Shown one piece after another: positions 26,365 to 36,688 of a stretch of DNA of 64,000 nt. The translations under genes and the position numbers were made by a program. Positions within the stretch are counted from its first letter, which is position 1. Each line of letters opens with the position of its first letter. The DNA lies in contig NZ_JBFWFX010000001.1 of assembly GCF_050286925.1 (NCBI RefSeq), positions 124,001 through 188,000 of the forward strand. The letters run 5' to 3'. The notes beneath the pieces are model-generated. The model had not been told where the DNA came from. It searched no databases and saw nothing but the letters and a program-made list of their open reading frames with translations. Origin of the DNA: Caloranaerobacter sp050286925 (GTDB lineage: Bacteria; Bacillota; Clostridia; Tissierellales; Thermohalobacteraceae).

Positions 26365-29046
26365 ATGAAGAAAATAATAGCTTTATTAACGGCAGTAATA
26401 ATGGTTGTTTCAATAGTTTCTGTCTCTTATGCAGCATCAGGGCAAGAAACATTAGCCTATGAAGGATTGCCTACTTATAAGGAATTATATAACAATATTA
26501 ACTTTACAGATATAGAAGATCATTGGGCAAAGGATTCTATATACAGAATGAGTAGTCTCTCAGTAATAAAAGGAGATGGATATAATAAATTTCATCCTGA
26601 TAGCATTTTGACAAGAGAACAGGCTATAGCTTTATTAGTGAGGCTATTGGGCCTTAGCTCTCAAGCGCAAATTTTAGGTGAAAATTCTATTAAGAATATG
26701 GATACAGGAGGATATAAAATCCTTACTCCAAATGATTATTGGTCAAGAGGATATATAGATGCGGCACTTCAAAACAATATAATTACTCAAGAAGAAATTG
26801 ACAATATTTTGACTTTGACAGAGGAAGAACAAAATAATTTAGAATTAGAAGTTGAAAAAAACATAATTTCATATGAAACAGATCCTAATTTAACGGATAA
26901 TCAAATAAAAAATATAGAAAGCCAATTGAGAGAAAAGATAGAGAAAAAATATACATGGAAAAAGCCTGTAGATAGAGAACAGGTGGCTATATGGGTATCT
27001 AGAATACTAGACTTAAAACCAATTTATGGACAAACACAGCAGAAAATATACAACTTAAAAGATTGGCAGAAAATAAAAACTACGAATATACCTATTATAG
27101 AAGCTCTATTACAAAAAGGTGTAATGAGTGGTGATGACAAAGGGTATTTTAATCCTAAAGGTTATCTCAAAAGGGCAGAAATGGCTAAATTATTAGATAA
27201 TATATTTGAAGATTTTTTACTTAAACAAGGGTATAAAATAGGTACCGGTTTAGTAGAAAGAATAGATAAAAACTATCAAGTGGATGAGGAGACTACTATT
27301 GAAAAGAAAATATTTAGAATAAAAGATGATAAAAATAATATTTTAAACTTTATAGCTCAGGAATCGGAAACAGATATCTATGACAGAGGATTTTTAGTTT
27401 ATAAAAATGGCAAGTTAACTAAACATAATGAATTAAATGAATATGACTATATAAAGTATTATATTAATCCTCAAAATAATGTTGTCTTTGTTGAGGTTTT
27501 AAATAACATACCTGCTTTACTTGAAGGAACGATAGAAAAAGTTGGTGATAATCAAATTACGGTTAAAGACTATTTAGGAGGTATTCACAGTTTTAATATA
27601 ATTCCTGGAGTCGATATAAGAGTAAATGATAATAAAGCCGAGCTAAGTGACTTACTTTATGGACAGGATGTAACATTGACGATTAGTGGTGGGAAGGTAA
27701 TAAAGATAGATGGATATATAGATATTGAAGAGGAAGGATATATTCATCCAGGAGATAGAATATTTGTCGGGAAGGTTCTTTATATTGATAGCCAGAACAA
27801 TAAACTGACTTTATTAAAGGATAATAAAAAACACGAATTTATCATTAAGCCGTATGTTCCAGTAATAAAAGGAGATACAAATATTAACTTAAGCAGTATA
27901 AAAGAAGGAGACATAGTAAAACTTGAATTTGACCAATACGAAGGAAATGTGCCTATAAAAGTTAGTGTTTATACAGATGACAGGCAATTTAAAAATATTT
28001 TTAAAGGGAAGTTAAGCTTTGTAAACTTAGGCAGAAATGAAATTATTTTAAGTGATGTATATTATTATCAACATGCAAAATGGCTATACAAAGATGAAAG
28101 TATAAAACTAGCTTTAGATTCTAATGTAGAGATTTATTCTGATGGTTTAAATGTTCCAAAAGAAAATCTTAAACAGTATTTAGGAAAAGAAGTATATTTA
28201 GCTACTGATGAGAAATATGGTAAAGAAGAAGCGTTTAAGATCATATTGAAAAACGGATATGAGAGAGACTATTATAATTCAATACAAAATATTGCTTATG
28301 GTCAGAATAAAATAAAAGTAGATTATAATGAGATTTATTATGATGATAAGGGGACTATAATTATAAAAGACGGAAGAGTAATTCATCCATATAATCTAAA
28401 TGAAGGAGATGATATTTACGTAATATCTCAAGGAAAGGATAAATACACAGCTGCATTAATTTCAGTTGAAAACATACCATCAACAGGACTTGTTATATAT
28501 AGAGGAAGAATTGATGAAATAGATCAGTATAGATTTGAACTTGATGATTATGATATTTTAGAGGATAACAATTGGGATTTTTCTACAAGACAAATAAGCT
28601 TTGATATTAGTGAAGATACAAAAATTTTAGATACAAGGGAAGATGACCCTATAGAGATTTCGGTAACCGATTTTACTAACAGTAGATTTTTAAAAGGTAA
28701 ATATTTAGTAAATAGCTATTATGGAGAATATGCCTATGTTGTTAAATATGATTCTATGGTAATAGCAATGAATATTATAGATGAAAATACTAATCCGAAG
28801 ATAATCACAGTAGCAGATGTGGATAATGTGGATAAACTTGCAAAATTAATTTCTTTGAAGAATGTTAGAGATTGGAATCAGCTTAAAGGTATTTGGAATA
28901 TTAATAACACAATATTTACTCTAGATGTGAATAAAGCATTAATCATAAAAGAAGGACGTAATATAACTATTAACGATATATCACCAGGTGATAGTTTATA
29001 CATTTTGAGAAATAATAATGTTGGGTATATAGTGGTGGTTAGGTAA
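26365..29046 (+). CDS. SLH-domain surface protein with repeated beta modules
   Basis: 893 residues. Signal peptide IIALLTAVIMVVSIVSVSYA. Three SLH-type units occupy about residues 48-290 (FTDIEDHWAKDSIYRMSSLS; NDYWSRGYIDAALQNN; PIIEALLQKGVMSGDDKGYF), the second interrupted by a helical, Glu-rich insert. From about 295 on, beta modules of 60-75 residues repeat, with endings such as LSDLLYGQDVTLTISGGKVI and LKQYLGKEVYLATDEKYGKE. SLH units bind pyruvylated wall polymers, so the protein is wall-attached by its N-terminus. ATG 26365 follows GCGAGGTG. The 103-bp gap before it carries the CCTAGTACC-type repeat. Confidence 0.88.
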   Translation: MKKIIALLTAVIMVVSIVSVSYAASGQETLAYEGLPTYKELYNNINFTDIEDHWAKDSIYRMSSLSVIKGDGYNKFHPDSILTREQAIALLVRLLGLSSQAQILGENSIKNMDTGGYKILTPNDYWSRGYIDAALQNNIITQEEIDNILTLTEEEQNNLELEVEKNIISYETDPNLTDNQIKNIESQLREKIEKKYTWKKPVDREQVAIWVSRILDLKPIYGQTQQKIYNLKDWQKIKTTNIPIIEALLQKGVMSGDDKGYFNPKGYLKRAEMAKLLDNIFEDFLLKQGYKIGTGLVERIDKNYQVDEETTIEKKIFRIKDDKNNILNFIAQESETDIYDRGFLVYKNGKLTKHNELNEYDYIKYYINPQNNVVFVEVLNNIPALLEGTIEKVGDNQITVKDYLGGIHSFNIIPGVDIRVNDNKAELSDLLYGQDVTLTISGGKVIKIDGYIDIEEEGYIHPGDRIFVGKVLYIDSQNNKLTLLKDNKKHEFIIKPYVPVIKGDTNINLSSIKEGDIVKLEFDQYEGNVPIKVSVYTDDRQFKNIFKGKLSFVNLGRNEIILSDVYYYQHAKWLYKDESIKLALDSNVEIYSDGLNVPKENLKQYLGKEVYLATDEKYGKEEAFKIILKNGYERDYYNSIQNIAYGQNKIKVDYNEIYYDDKGTIIIKDGRVIHPYNLNEGDDIYVISQGKDKYTAALISVENIPSTGLVIYRGRIDEIDQYRFELDDYDILEDNNWDFSTRQISFDISEDTKILDTREDDPIEISVTDFTNSRFLKGKYLVNSYYGEYAYVVKYDSMVIAMNIIDENTNPKIITVADVDNVDKLAKLISLKNVRDWNQLKGIWNINNTIFTLDVNKALIIKEGRNITINDISPGDSLYILRNNNVGYIVVVR

Positions 29047-29146
29047 TATAACAGGGAATAGTTAATAAATGTTTTACATTTTTTATTTTAAATTTTAAAT
29101 TTTTGAAACTAGTACCAAGTACTAGTTTCAAAAGAGGGGTGTCATA

Positions 29147-30646
29147 ATGAAAAGAATAACAGTTATACTAGTATTAGCACTAATGTTTAATTCGTTTACA
29201 GTTTATGCTAAAGTAAACAATGCAGGATTTGAAGGTGGTATTCATAAAAATGAAATGGATTATAAGAAAACTAAACAGTATAAAGAAGTAATTTTCTTAA
29301 CTGGTATACCTATTCTTTTAGAAGGAAAGGTTGCAATAAAGATTAAAGACAAGAAACTAGAGTACAAATATGAATTATCGAGTAAAGATGGACAAGTTAC
29401 TTTAGAAAGAGATATAGAACTAGAGAGGATAATAGATGATAGTTCTCATCCGAGTCAAGTAATTGAAGTCAATAATATATTAGATTATGATGAAGAAATT
29501 GTAGTAAAAGATAATGGTAACAAGACAATTTATACATTAGTAGATTATCAGTTTCACAACTCGACTATAGATGATAACCAACCTGTTGTTGCTTTTTATT
29601 CAGGTAACTGGGTGGGAACTAAGACATATTCAATTAACAAAGATGAAGGACAAGTTGTAGTAGAAATTACAGGAAATATATATGGTTATGACCATTACTG
29701 GGGAGCAACAGAAACTCAAAAAATACATAAAGACATAAATTATAGTTTAAATTCAGGAGATACTACTTTAAATTGGTATGGATATGCAGATATAGATGTT
29801 TCATTTAATAGGACTAAAAATATTGAGTATTTTGAGAATGCTGCATATTTATCCAGTTTTGATGGTGGATATACTCTTACAGAGAAAGAAGAAACGATAA
29901 TGGAGTATAAATACGATCTTCCATATTTAATTAGAGCAGATCAGGATTATGTTGTGGCAAAGTTAAGAAATAGAGGAAATGGTGTAGATAGATTTGAAAC
30001 TCATCCTACACAAAAGAAAATGTATATTCCTAAGTTTGAAGATATAAAAGGATATTGGGCAGAAAAGGATATTAAGAAACTAGCAGGTCTTCAGATAATA
30101 GATACGAATAATAAATATTTTGGAGGTAATTTGCCAATAGAGAGGCAAGAATTTGCTAAGTGGATAGCTAAAGCAGTAAAGCTGGTTAAAGAGGAAAAAA
30201 AGCCAAAGAGGTCATATGTAAAAGAAGAGGTTAATCCTCCAGTATTTAGTGATGTAACTAAAGAAAATCCTGATTATGAATATATTAAAGTAATAAAAGA
30301 AAAAGGAATAATGAATGGAGTAGGAGATAATAAATTTATGCCAAAAGGCAATTTGACTAGAGCACAGGCTATAACTATAATAATCAGGGCATTAGGGGTA
30401 GAAAGACTAGCTCCAAATCCACCATTTACAACAAGATTTAAAGATGATGAAAAAATACCTAAATGGGCTAAAAAAGCAGTATATGTTGCAGAACAAATAG
30501 GACTTGCTGAAGGTAGTCCTGAGGGATATTTTTATCCAAATGATTATATGACACGAGCAGAAGCAGCAGTTTTCTTAAATAGATTTATTAGCTATTTACA
30601 AGAAGACTTTAAGACATATTATAGAGATATGATATTAGGATATTAG
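29147..30646 (+). CDS. SLH-domain surface protein with C-terminal anchor
   Basis: 499 residues. Signal peptide ITVILVLALMFNSFTVYA. A unique beta-rich domain fills residues 25-290 (with YYLG-free aromatic segments such as NIYGYDHYWGATETQKIH). Three SLH units close the protein: FEDIKGYWAEKDIKKLAG (about 297), FSDVTKENPDYEYIKVI, and FKDDEKIPKWAKKAVYVAE, each with a downstream TRAQ/TRAE-type motif (the first has IERQE). Here the anchor is C-terminal, unlike the previous gene. The N-terminal domain is conserved in length among wall proteins of Clostridia but its function is unknown. ATG 29147 follows GAGGGGTG. Confidence 0.87.
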   Translation: MKRITVILVLALMFNSFTVYAKVNNAGFEGGIHKNEMDYKKTKQYKEVIFLTGIPILLEGKVAIKIKDKKLEYKYELSSKDGQVTLERDIELERIIDDSSHPSQVIEVNNILDYDEEIVVKDNGNKTIYTLVDYQFHNSTIDDNQPVVAFYSGNWVGTKTYSINKDEGQVVVEITGNIYGYDHYWGATETQKIHKDINYSLNSGDTTLNWYGYADIDVSFNRTKNIEYFENAAYLSSFDGGYTLTEKEETIMEYKYDLPYLIRADQDYVVAKLRNRGNGVDRFETHPTQKKMYIPKFEDIKGYWAEKDIKKLAGLQIIDTNNKYFGGNLPIERQEFAKWIAKAVKLVKEEKKPKRSYVKEEVNPPVFSDVTKENPDYEYIKVIKEKGIMNGVGDNKFMPKGNLTRAQAITIIIRALGVERLAPNPPFTTRFKDDEKIPKWAKKAVYVAEQIGLAEGSPEGYFYPNDYMTRAEAAVFLNRFISYLQEDFKTYYRDMILGY

Positions 30647-30693
30647 GATTTGAAAATAAGAGCATTTCTAACAGACTATAATACTGAATTATT

Positions 30694-30733
30694 GGCTAAC
30701 AGCTGTTGGCTGTCAGCTGTTAGCCTGTTTTTT
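30694..30733 (+). terminator. Terminator after the SLH gene
   Basis: Perfect 12-bp stem GGCTAACAGCTG / CAGCTGTTAGCC with an 8-base loop, then TGTTTTTT. Confidence 0.9.
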
Positions 30734-30927
30734 ATAATCCATAGGGAATTATAATAAAATCCCATATTTTAAAAAATTAATGTTGATTTTATTGAAACTT
30801 TGTCTAGCATGTTTACATGCCAGAGTCGTTATAAACTACTTTAAATTGTGGATAAATTCAAATATAATTTCCGTTTGTGGATATGGGCAAAATCTTCCTT
30901 AATTATTTTAATCGAAGATTTTGTTCT
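30734..30927 (+). repeat. Dispersed stem-loop element, long copy A
   Basis: 194 bp. Outer arms ATCCATAGGGAATTATA and TATAATTTCCGTTTGTGGAT pair. Inside lie AATAAAATC / GATTTTATT and the palindromic GCATGTTTACATGC. A last hairpin CAAAATCTTC / GAAGATTTTG follows. The same architecture is at 48889-49081; shorter copies lacking the middle are at 36689-36803 and 38379-38489. The rest of the gap to 31082 has no gene. Confidence 0.85.
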
Positions 30928-31082
30928 AAAAATAAATTACTTTACCAACAGTTTTGGAACATTTTAATGTGCTTTTTTGTGAAAATTTGTAATCATAATG
31001 AAATATTTGCTTTGAATTTTAGTGATATAATAAAAACAAAAAGATATAATTATTAATATTATATTAGAAGAGGGGGGGTTAA

Positions 31083-32009
31083 ATGTTTAAAAAATGCTGC
31101 TTAGTTTTAATCATTATAAATTTATTGTTTTCTAGTGCTGCCTTTTCTGCCGCTGACTTTAGTGAGAAGTTAAATGGACATTGGGCAGAAAAATTAGTAG
31201 ATGAAGATTTTATGAAAATTCATTTTGCTTATTTAACAAAGGAAGATTATTCAAATTTTATTCCTGACAAACCAATCTCTAAAGGTGATTTCTTAGTTTC
31301 CCTATATAGTTTGATTAAAACTTCTGATTTATTACAAACTGGTTCTGAACAAGAAGACATTTTAAATGTTATTAATTATTTTAAAATAAAAGGAATTTTA
31401 ACAGATGAAAACGTTTCAAGTGAAGAACAGTTATTGCGTAAAGAAGCGGTTAAATGGATTGTTGAGTGTTTGAAGCAAAATGGGGGAGTGGAAATAGTTG
31501 AAAAACATGAAAATCCTTTCATTGATTTAGACGGATTAACTGATGAATATATTACTCCAATTTTGGAAGCTTATGATTTGGGGCTTATAAAAGGGTATTC
31601 TGACAGCAGTTTTAGACCTAATGATACTGTGTCTCAAGTTGAGGCTATTATACTTTTACAAAGATTAGAGGAAGAGTTGAAAATGAACAATAAATCTATT
31701 TCATTTAAAGTTATTGAAAATAGTAGAACTTATAGTGAAATAAAAAAAGATATACAGATTGAAGAGCAAGATGATAAAGTTATAGTAACTATTTCAAAAC
31801 AGTTTCCAAATTCGGGATATAGTATAGAGGTTAATAAAATTCAGAAAATGCCCGATGGGAATTATAATATCTATATTGGCATAAAACAACCTGATCCTAA
31901 AAAAATGTATTTACAGGTGATTACTTATTGTTCTATTACAATAGAAATTGATAAAAATGATTTGGGAAATCCACCATATCAATTTAATGTTGTTTGGCAG
32001 GGATTATAG
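31083..32009 (+). CDS. SLH protein with PrcB-like C-terminal domain
   Basis: 308 residues. Signal peptide CCLVLIINL-type ending in SSAAFSAA. Two divergent SLH units (LNGHWAEKLVDEDFMKIHF; PFIDLDGLTDEYITPILEAY with GYSDSSFRPNDTVSQVEA) span about 30-200. Residues 205-308 match the PrcB C-terminal pattern: ISKQFPNSGYSIEVNKIQ, then PDPKKMYLQVITYCSITIEI. PrcB is the small partner of the subtilisin-like dentilisin protease of Treponema denticola. A subtilisin gene starts 270 bp downstream here, so a role as protease partner or maturation factor is plausible but is inference. ATG 31083 follows AGAGGGGGGG. Confidence 0.8.
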   Translation: MFKKCCLVLIIINLLFSSAAFSAADFSEKLNGHWAEKLVDEDFMKIHFAYLTKEDYSNFIPDKPISKGDFLVSLYSLIKTSDLLQTGSEQEDILNVINYFKIKGILTDENVSSEEQLLRKEAVKWIVECLKQNGGVEIVEKHENPFIDLDGLTDEYITPILEAYDLGLIKGYSDSSFRPNDTVSQVEAIILLQRLEEELKMNNKSISFKVIENSRTYSEIKKDIQIEEQDDKVIVTISKQFPNSGYSIEVNKIQKMPDGNYNIYIGIKQPDPKKMYLQVITYCSITIEIDKNDLGNPPYQFNVVWQGL

Positions 32010-32023
32010 ATCTACAAAATTTT

Positions 32024-32054
32024 AAGAGCCAGAGCTTAAGCTTTGGTTCTTTTT
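32024..32054 (+). terminator. Terminator after the PrcB-like gene
   Basis: AAGAGCCAGAGCTT pairs, with a few G-T pairs, with AAGCTTTGGTTCTT, followed by T-rich sequence. It would limit read-through into the protease gene. Confidence 0.75.
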
Positions 32055-32164
32055 ATATGTATCATTAAAGTATACAGATAAATAAAAAAATTCAAAATTT
32101 TTTTCTAAAAAAAGAAGGTATAAAAGAATTTTTATAGAATAACTACTTACGTTAGCTAATTTGA

Positions 32165-32246
32165 TTTGTTAATTAATCCCAAATATATTGGTAAGGGGGG
32201 TGATTAGTTGACGTAATGGAGTGAAGTGATGGGATTAATTAACAAA
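32165..32246 (+). promoter_or_regulatory. Leader inverted repeat of the SLH subtilisin gene
   Basis: Perfect 17-bp arms TTTGTTAATTAATCCCA (32165-32181) and TGGGATTAATTAACAAA (32230-32246) enclose 48 G-rich bases (GGTAAGGGGGGTGATTAG). It ends 33 bases before the start codon. It could be an RNA regulatory stem or a protein-binding site; no known riboswitch was recognised. Confidence 0.6.
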
Positions 32247-32279
32247 ATCGGTTAAAGCATAATTATGGAGGGGTGTACT

Positions 32280-35200
32280 TTGAAAAATAAAAAACTATTA
32301 TCGCTAGTAATTATTTTTGTTATTTTATTTAGTATGGTATCTGCTGGATTTGCTACTGAGAATTCTTCTATAGTAGCTGAAGATGATGATATAAAAAATA
32401 TAGAAGAAGTTAAAATTTTAAAAGAACCAGTAGTTAATCCCGAGATTCAATTAATGAATGTAATTAATTTTGTAGAAGAGAAACAACAGGAGTTAGGTAG
32501 CAATAATCCATATTTATACAATAACAAGATAAGGCTTATCATTCAGAATGATGGAAAAAATATAAAAAATGAATTAATAAAATCAGGAGCAAAGGTTATA
32601 CAACAAATAACAAAAGATTTATATGCTGTAACAATTCCATTGAATAAAGCTGATAAGTTATTAAACATTGAAGGTATTGAAAAGATCTCTTTAGATAAAA
32701 TTTACACATTAGACCCAAGAGAAAAAGAAGGTTTTGAAGATATTAAGGCGGAAATAGAGAAAGTTACTCCTAAACTATTTACAACGTTAGATGATACTAA
32801 AGCTGATACATTTAGAGATACTCATGAAGTTGATGGTACAGGAGTAACAATAGCTGTATTAGATACAGGAGTTGACCCTGGTCATGAGATGCTTCAATGG
32901 ACAACTAACGGAGAGATAAAGATAATAGACTGGCAAGACATGACAACAGAAGGGGATATATTAGCTAGTTACTCTACTGTTGTAGAATCAGTTTATGGTG
33001 AAGTATACAAACAAGTTTATATGCCAGATTTAGGTTTAGATACAGTAAACTTTATAGTACCAGATGAAATTACAGTAGGCGAAGCTGTATACATGGGTAC
33101 TTTATATGAAGGTATATTCCCGAATGAGAGATTGTTCGGGCGCGAAGAAAATTGGTTAGGTAAAGAAGATCCAACAGGTTTTGACTTTAACTTTAATGGT
33201 ATAAAAGAAAGTTATCCAATTCTTGTTGCAGACCTTGATAAAGATGGAAATTACGAATCAGTATATGTTGATACAGACCTAGATGGTGACTTTACAGATG
33301 AAGTTAAATTAATACCATATAAAGATGGAATACAAAATGAGAATAAAAGGTATGTAGCTAAATTCCCAAGAGAAGACAAACCAGACGAGACAGTAAACTT
33401 TGTTTTAACATATGTGCAAAAAGACTCTAAAGGAGTTCATTTAAACTTAGGTTTTGACGGAGGTACTCATGGAACACATGTAGCAGGTATAGCAGCGGGT
33501 AATAGCCAAGAAATCGAAGGTTTTACAGGTGTTGCGCCTGGAGCTAAAATAATGGTTATAAAGGTATTGGGATCAAATGTTGGAGGAGCAATGAGCCACA
33601 TTATAGACGGTATGATCTATGCAGCAGTAAATGGTGCAGATATAGTAAATATGAGTCTTGGATCATCACCAGATATTAATGATGGTTCTAATTTAGAAGC
33701 AATATATGCGAATCTTTTAACTGAAAAATATGGAACAGTATTTTGTATTTCAGCGGGTAATGAAGGACCAGGTATAAATACAATAGGAGCACCAGGAGAT
33801 GCAGATTTAGCTATTACATCTGGAGCATATATTGAGGAAACAACTTGGAGGGAAGATTATAAATACGATGTTCCAGGAGAAATGTTATGGTATTTCTCAT
33901 CAATAGGACCAAGAGAAGATGGGGCTATAAAACCAACAATTGTTTCACCTGGTTCAGCTTTATCAAGTATACCAGATTGGGCTGGAAAATATGCGGTATA
34001 TCAAGGAACAAGTATGTCATCACCACATACAGCAGGATTAGTAGCATTGCTTACTGAAAGTGCAAGAAAAGATGAAATTGCTGATAGAATAGATATACAT
34101 TTATTAAAAGAAGCATTAGAGCAAACAGGCAGAAAGCTTGATGGATATCTTCCTGTTGAACAAGGTGGAGGACTTGTTGATGTAGTAGCAGCATATGACT
34201 ATATCAAAGAAAAAGTTAATGGAACTAAATATGATATTAGTATAAATACAAGTTATAGTGAGAAATTAAATTACTCAACAGGTATTTATGTAAGGAATGG
34301 AGAGGTACCAAGAAAAGTTATAGTTGAAATAACTAATAATGAAGATAAAGATATAACTTTACAATTAATTAAACAAAGTGATGCTTCATGGTATAGTTTG
34401 TCAACTGACAAAATAAATATACCAGCGGAATATTCAGTTAAATTCTCTATATACTTCGATACAGAAATTGAACCAGGATTATATAGTGATGTTATTAAAA
34501 TAGATAGTCCAGATACTGTATTAATAGATGGAGAACTTCCAATTACTATAGCAAAAGGACAGGATTTAAATAGTAGAGACTTATATTCGACTGTAATTAA
34601 AGGAGAAGTAAAGACTGCTAAATACGATAGAAATTATATAAATGTACCTAAAGGAATAGACAAACTTGTAATAGAATTAAAAGCTATAGAAAATTCAGAA
34701 GGACAGTTTGGAAGAATAAGAGCAATACCTTTTGATCCTAATGGATTTGAGAAACATCCATATATTGGATATGCAGGCTTGGGAAATGAAGATCCTACTA
34801 AACCACTTGTATATGAAATACAATATCCACAATCAGGAAATTGGGAAATAGATATTTATGCAAGTACTATGACTGGAGATTTACAGAAAGAAGTATATGG
34901 AGAAGCTTCTTATACAGCAGCTTATGAAATAACTGTTAGATTTGAAGGAATAGTAGCAAACCCTGATGGTATTGATGAAAAGATTGAAGAAGGAAATAAG
35001 ATGTATAAGAGTATAGAATTTACTAATCTTACTGGTGAAGAGAAAAATATCTTAGTAGAAGGTACAAATCTAGTAGATCTAATAAATCTACCAGAGCCTG
35101 AAGAGATGTTAATTAAATTTGGTACTGGGGAAGATTGTGATGCAACTGAAGGCTATTTAGATAAAGTAGTTATTACAGAAGATGATCCGAATTTCTTGTT

Positions 35201-36653
35201 TAATGTTGCAATTGAATCAATAACATATCCTAATGAGGACGATTTTGATTTATATTTATTCGATAGTAAATTTAATACAATTGCTTATGATGCAGATGGA
35301 GATGCTTCTGAAAAGATAAGCATTTCTGGTTTACCTGCAGGAACATATTATGTTTATATTGAAAACTATGCTGCAGCTGGAGATCCTACAACAATAAAAT
35401 ATACTAAACAAATAGTTAACATTAGTGATGCAGATCCTGAAGCAATTGTTAAATTTGATGAAACATCTACTAAAGTTAAGCCAAATGAAAGCATGGTTAA
35501 GAGTGCTGAAATTAGTGTTCCGAATAAAGTTACAAATTATGGAGGATTAATTTTAGTTAAAGATGTAGATGAAGGAACTATTTTAATCCAACTTCCAGTT
35601 AATGTTGAAACTTCTGAAGGAAGTTCAGGAAGCTCATATGTTAGTTTAGGAGGAGGAAGCACAGATAGTACAACTGACACAGAAGAAGAGTCAGAAATAG
35701 AAGAAAGTGTAGTAACAGAAGTTATTCCAGTTAATGGAGGGCAAGTTCAAGATTCTGAAGGAAATGTAGAACTTACATTTGAAGAAGGAACATTTGATGA
35801 TGAAGTTAAAGTAACAGTTAATGTAATAGATGAAAAAGATGTAGAATCACAAGCAAGTGATGAAGCAGTAAGAGTTACTCGAGTTTATGAATTTAAATCA
35901 AGTGTTGAAAGATTCAATAAACCAGTTAAAGTTAAATTTAAATATGATGAATCTAAGCTTAATGGTGTAGATGAGGAACTACTAGGAGTTTATACACTGA
36001 ATGAAGAAACAGGTAAGTGGGAGTATGTAGGAGGTAAAGTTGATAAAGATAATAATGTAGTAATAGCTGAACTTAAGCATTTTAGTAAATATGCTTTAAT
36101 GGCATTTACTAAAACATTTGCTGATATTTCTGGACATTGGGCTGAACATGAGATAAGAGTTATAGCAGCAAGACGAATAGTTGATGGTAGAGATGGAATA
36201 AACTATGATCCTCAAGGAACTATTACAAAAGCCGAGTTTGTTAAGACAATAGTTTGTACTTTAGGATTAGAGAAGGAAGAATATTCAGGAACATTTACAG
36301 ATACTAAAGATGCATGGTTTACAGGATATATAGAAGCGGCACTTAAGGCTGGAATAATCAGCAAAACAGATGAAACTTTCAATCCAAATGCAGCAATAAC
36401 TAGAGAAGAAATGGCTGTGATAGTAGCAAATGCATTAAAATATGTTGATGCTACTAAGGCTATAGTTTCTGAACTTACATTTGAAGATAAGGATGAAATT
36501 TCAGAAACAGCTAGAGAAGCAGTTTCAATTGCATTTAATAACGGTATAATCAAAGGTAGAACTACAACAACCTTTGTACCACAAGGAACTGCAACTAGAG
36601 CTGAAGCTGCTACAATGATTTATAGATTCCTAAAAGTATTAGACAGAATATAA
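32280..36653 (+). CDS. SLH-anchored subtilisin-like serine protease
   Basis: About 1457 residues. Signal peptide (LLSLVIIFVILFSMVSAGFA), a propeptide-like domain (about 60-140), then an S8 domain with all three catalytic motifs: Asp in VLDTGVDPGHE (about 195), His in GGTHGTHVAGIAAG (about 397), Ser in GTSMSSPHTAGLVAL (about 578). A long insert between Asp and His holds acidic, possibly calcium-binding loops (DLDKDGNYE, DTDLDGDFTDE). Further on is a PPC-like domain (DFDLYLFDSKFNTIAYD, about 980-1050), a Ser/Gly linker, a ZU5-like part and three SLH units from about 1278. TTG 32280 is preferred over ATG 32265 because GGAGGGG lies between them and the signal peptide begins there. Confidence 0.93.
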   Translation: MKNKKLLSLVIIFVILFSMVSAGFATENSSIVAEDDDIKNIEEVKILKEPVVNPEIQLMNVINFVEEKQQELGSNNPYLYNNKIRLIIQNDGKNIKNELIKSGAKVIQQITKDLYAVTIPLNKADKLLNIEGIEKISLDKIYTLDPREKEGFEDIKAEIEKVTPKLFTTLDDTKADTFRDTHEVDGTGVTIAVLDTGVDPGHEMLQWTTNGEIKIIDWQDMTTEGDILASYSTVVESVYGEVYKQVYMPDLGLDTVNFIVPDEITVGEAVYMGTLYEGIFPNERLFGREENWLGKEDPTGFDFNFNGIKESYPILVADLDKDGNYESVYVDTDLDGDFTDEVKLIPYKDGIQNENKRYVAKFPREDKPDETVNFVLTYVQKDSKGVHLNLGFDGGTHGTHVAGIAAGNSQEIEGFTGVAPGAKIMVIKVLGSNVGGAMSHIIDGMIYAAVNGADIVNMSLGSSPDINDGSNLEAIYANLLTEKYGTVFCISAGNEGPGINTIGAPGDADLAITSGAYIEETTWREDYKYDVPGEMLWYFSSIGPREDGAIKPTIVSPGSALSSIPDWAGKYAVYQGTSMSSPHTAGLVALLTESARKDEIADRIDIHLLKEALEQTGRKLDGYLPVEQGGGLVDVVAAYDYIKEKVNGTKYDISINTSYSEKLNYSTGIYVRNGEVPRKVIVEITNNEDKDITLQLIKQSDASWYSLSTDKINIPAEYSVKFSIYFDTEIEPGLYSDVIKIDSPDTVLIDGELPITIAKGQDLNSRDLYSTVIKGEVKTAKYDRNYINVPKGIDKLVIELKAIENSEGQFGRIRAIPFDPNGFEKHPYIGYAGLGNEDPTKPLVYEIQYPQSGNWEIDIYASTMTGDLQKEVYGEASYTAAYEITVRFEGIVANPDGIDEKIEEGNKMYKSIEFTNLTGEEKNILVEGTNLVDLINLPEPEEMLIKFGTGEDCDATEGYLDKVVITEDDPNFLFNVAIESITYPNEDDFDLYLFDSKFNTIAYDADGDASEKISISGLPAGTYYVYIENYAAAGDPTTIKYTKQIVNISDADPEAIVKFDETSTKVKPNESMVKSAEISVPNKVTNYGGLILVKDVDEGTILIQLPVNVETSEGSSGSSYVSLGGGSTDSTTDTEEESEIEESVVTEVIPVNGGQVQDSEGNVELTFEEGTFDDEVKVTVNVIDEKDVESQASDEAVRVTRVYEFKSSVERFNKPVKVKFKYDESKLNGVDEELLGVYTLNEETGKWEYVGGKVDKDNNVVIAELKHFSKYALMAFTKTFADISGHWAEHEIRVIAARRIVDGRDGINYDPQGTITKAEFVKTIVCTLGLEKEEYSGTFTDTKDAWFTGYIEAALKAGIISKTDETFNPNAAITREEMAVIVANALKYVDATKAIVSELTFEDKDEISETAREAVSIAFNNGIIKGRTTTTFVPQGTATRAEAATMIYRFLKVLDRI

Positions 36654-36688
36654 AAAATTCCCGACGGAATATTCCGTCGGGAATTTTT
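36654..36688 (+). terminator. Terminator of the protease gene
   Basis: AAAATTCCCGACGGAAT / ATTCCGTCGGGAATTTTT, a perfect self-complementary stem directly behind the stop codon and ending in T. Confidence 0.93.

Noticed and set aside
32100..32279. Riboswitch (cyclic dinucleotide type) before the protease
   Set aside because: The conserved core sequences of the known classes were not found; only a simple long stem is visible.
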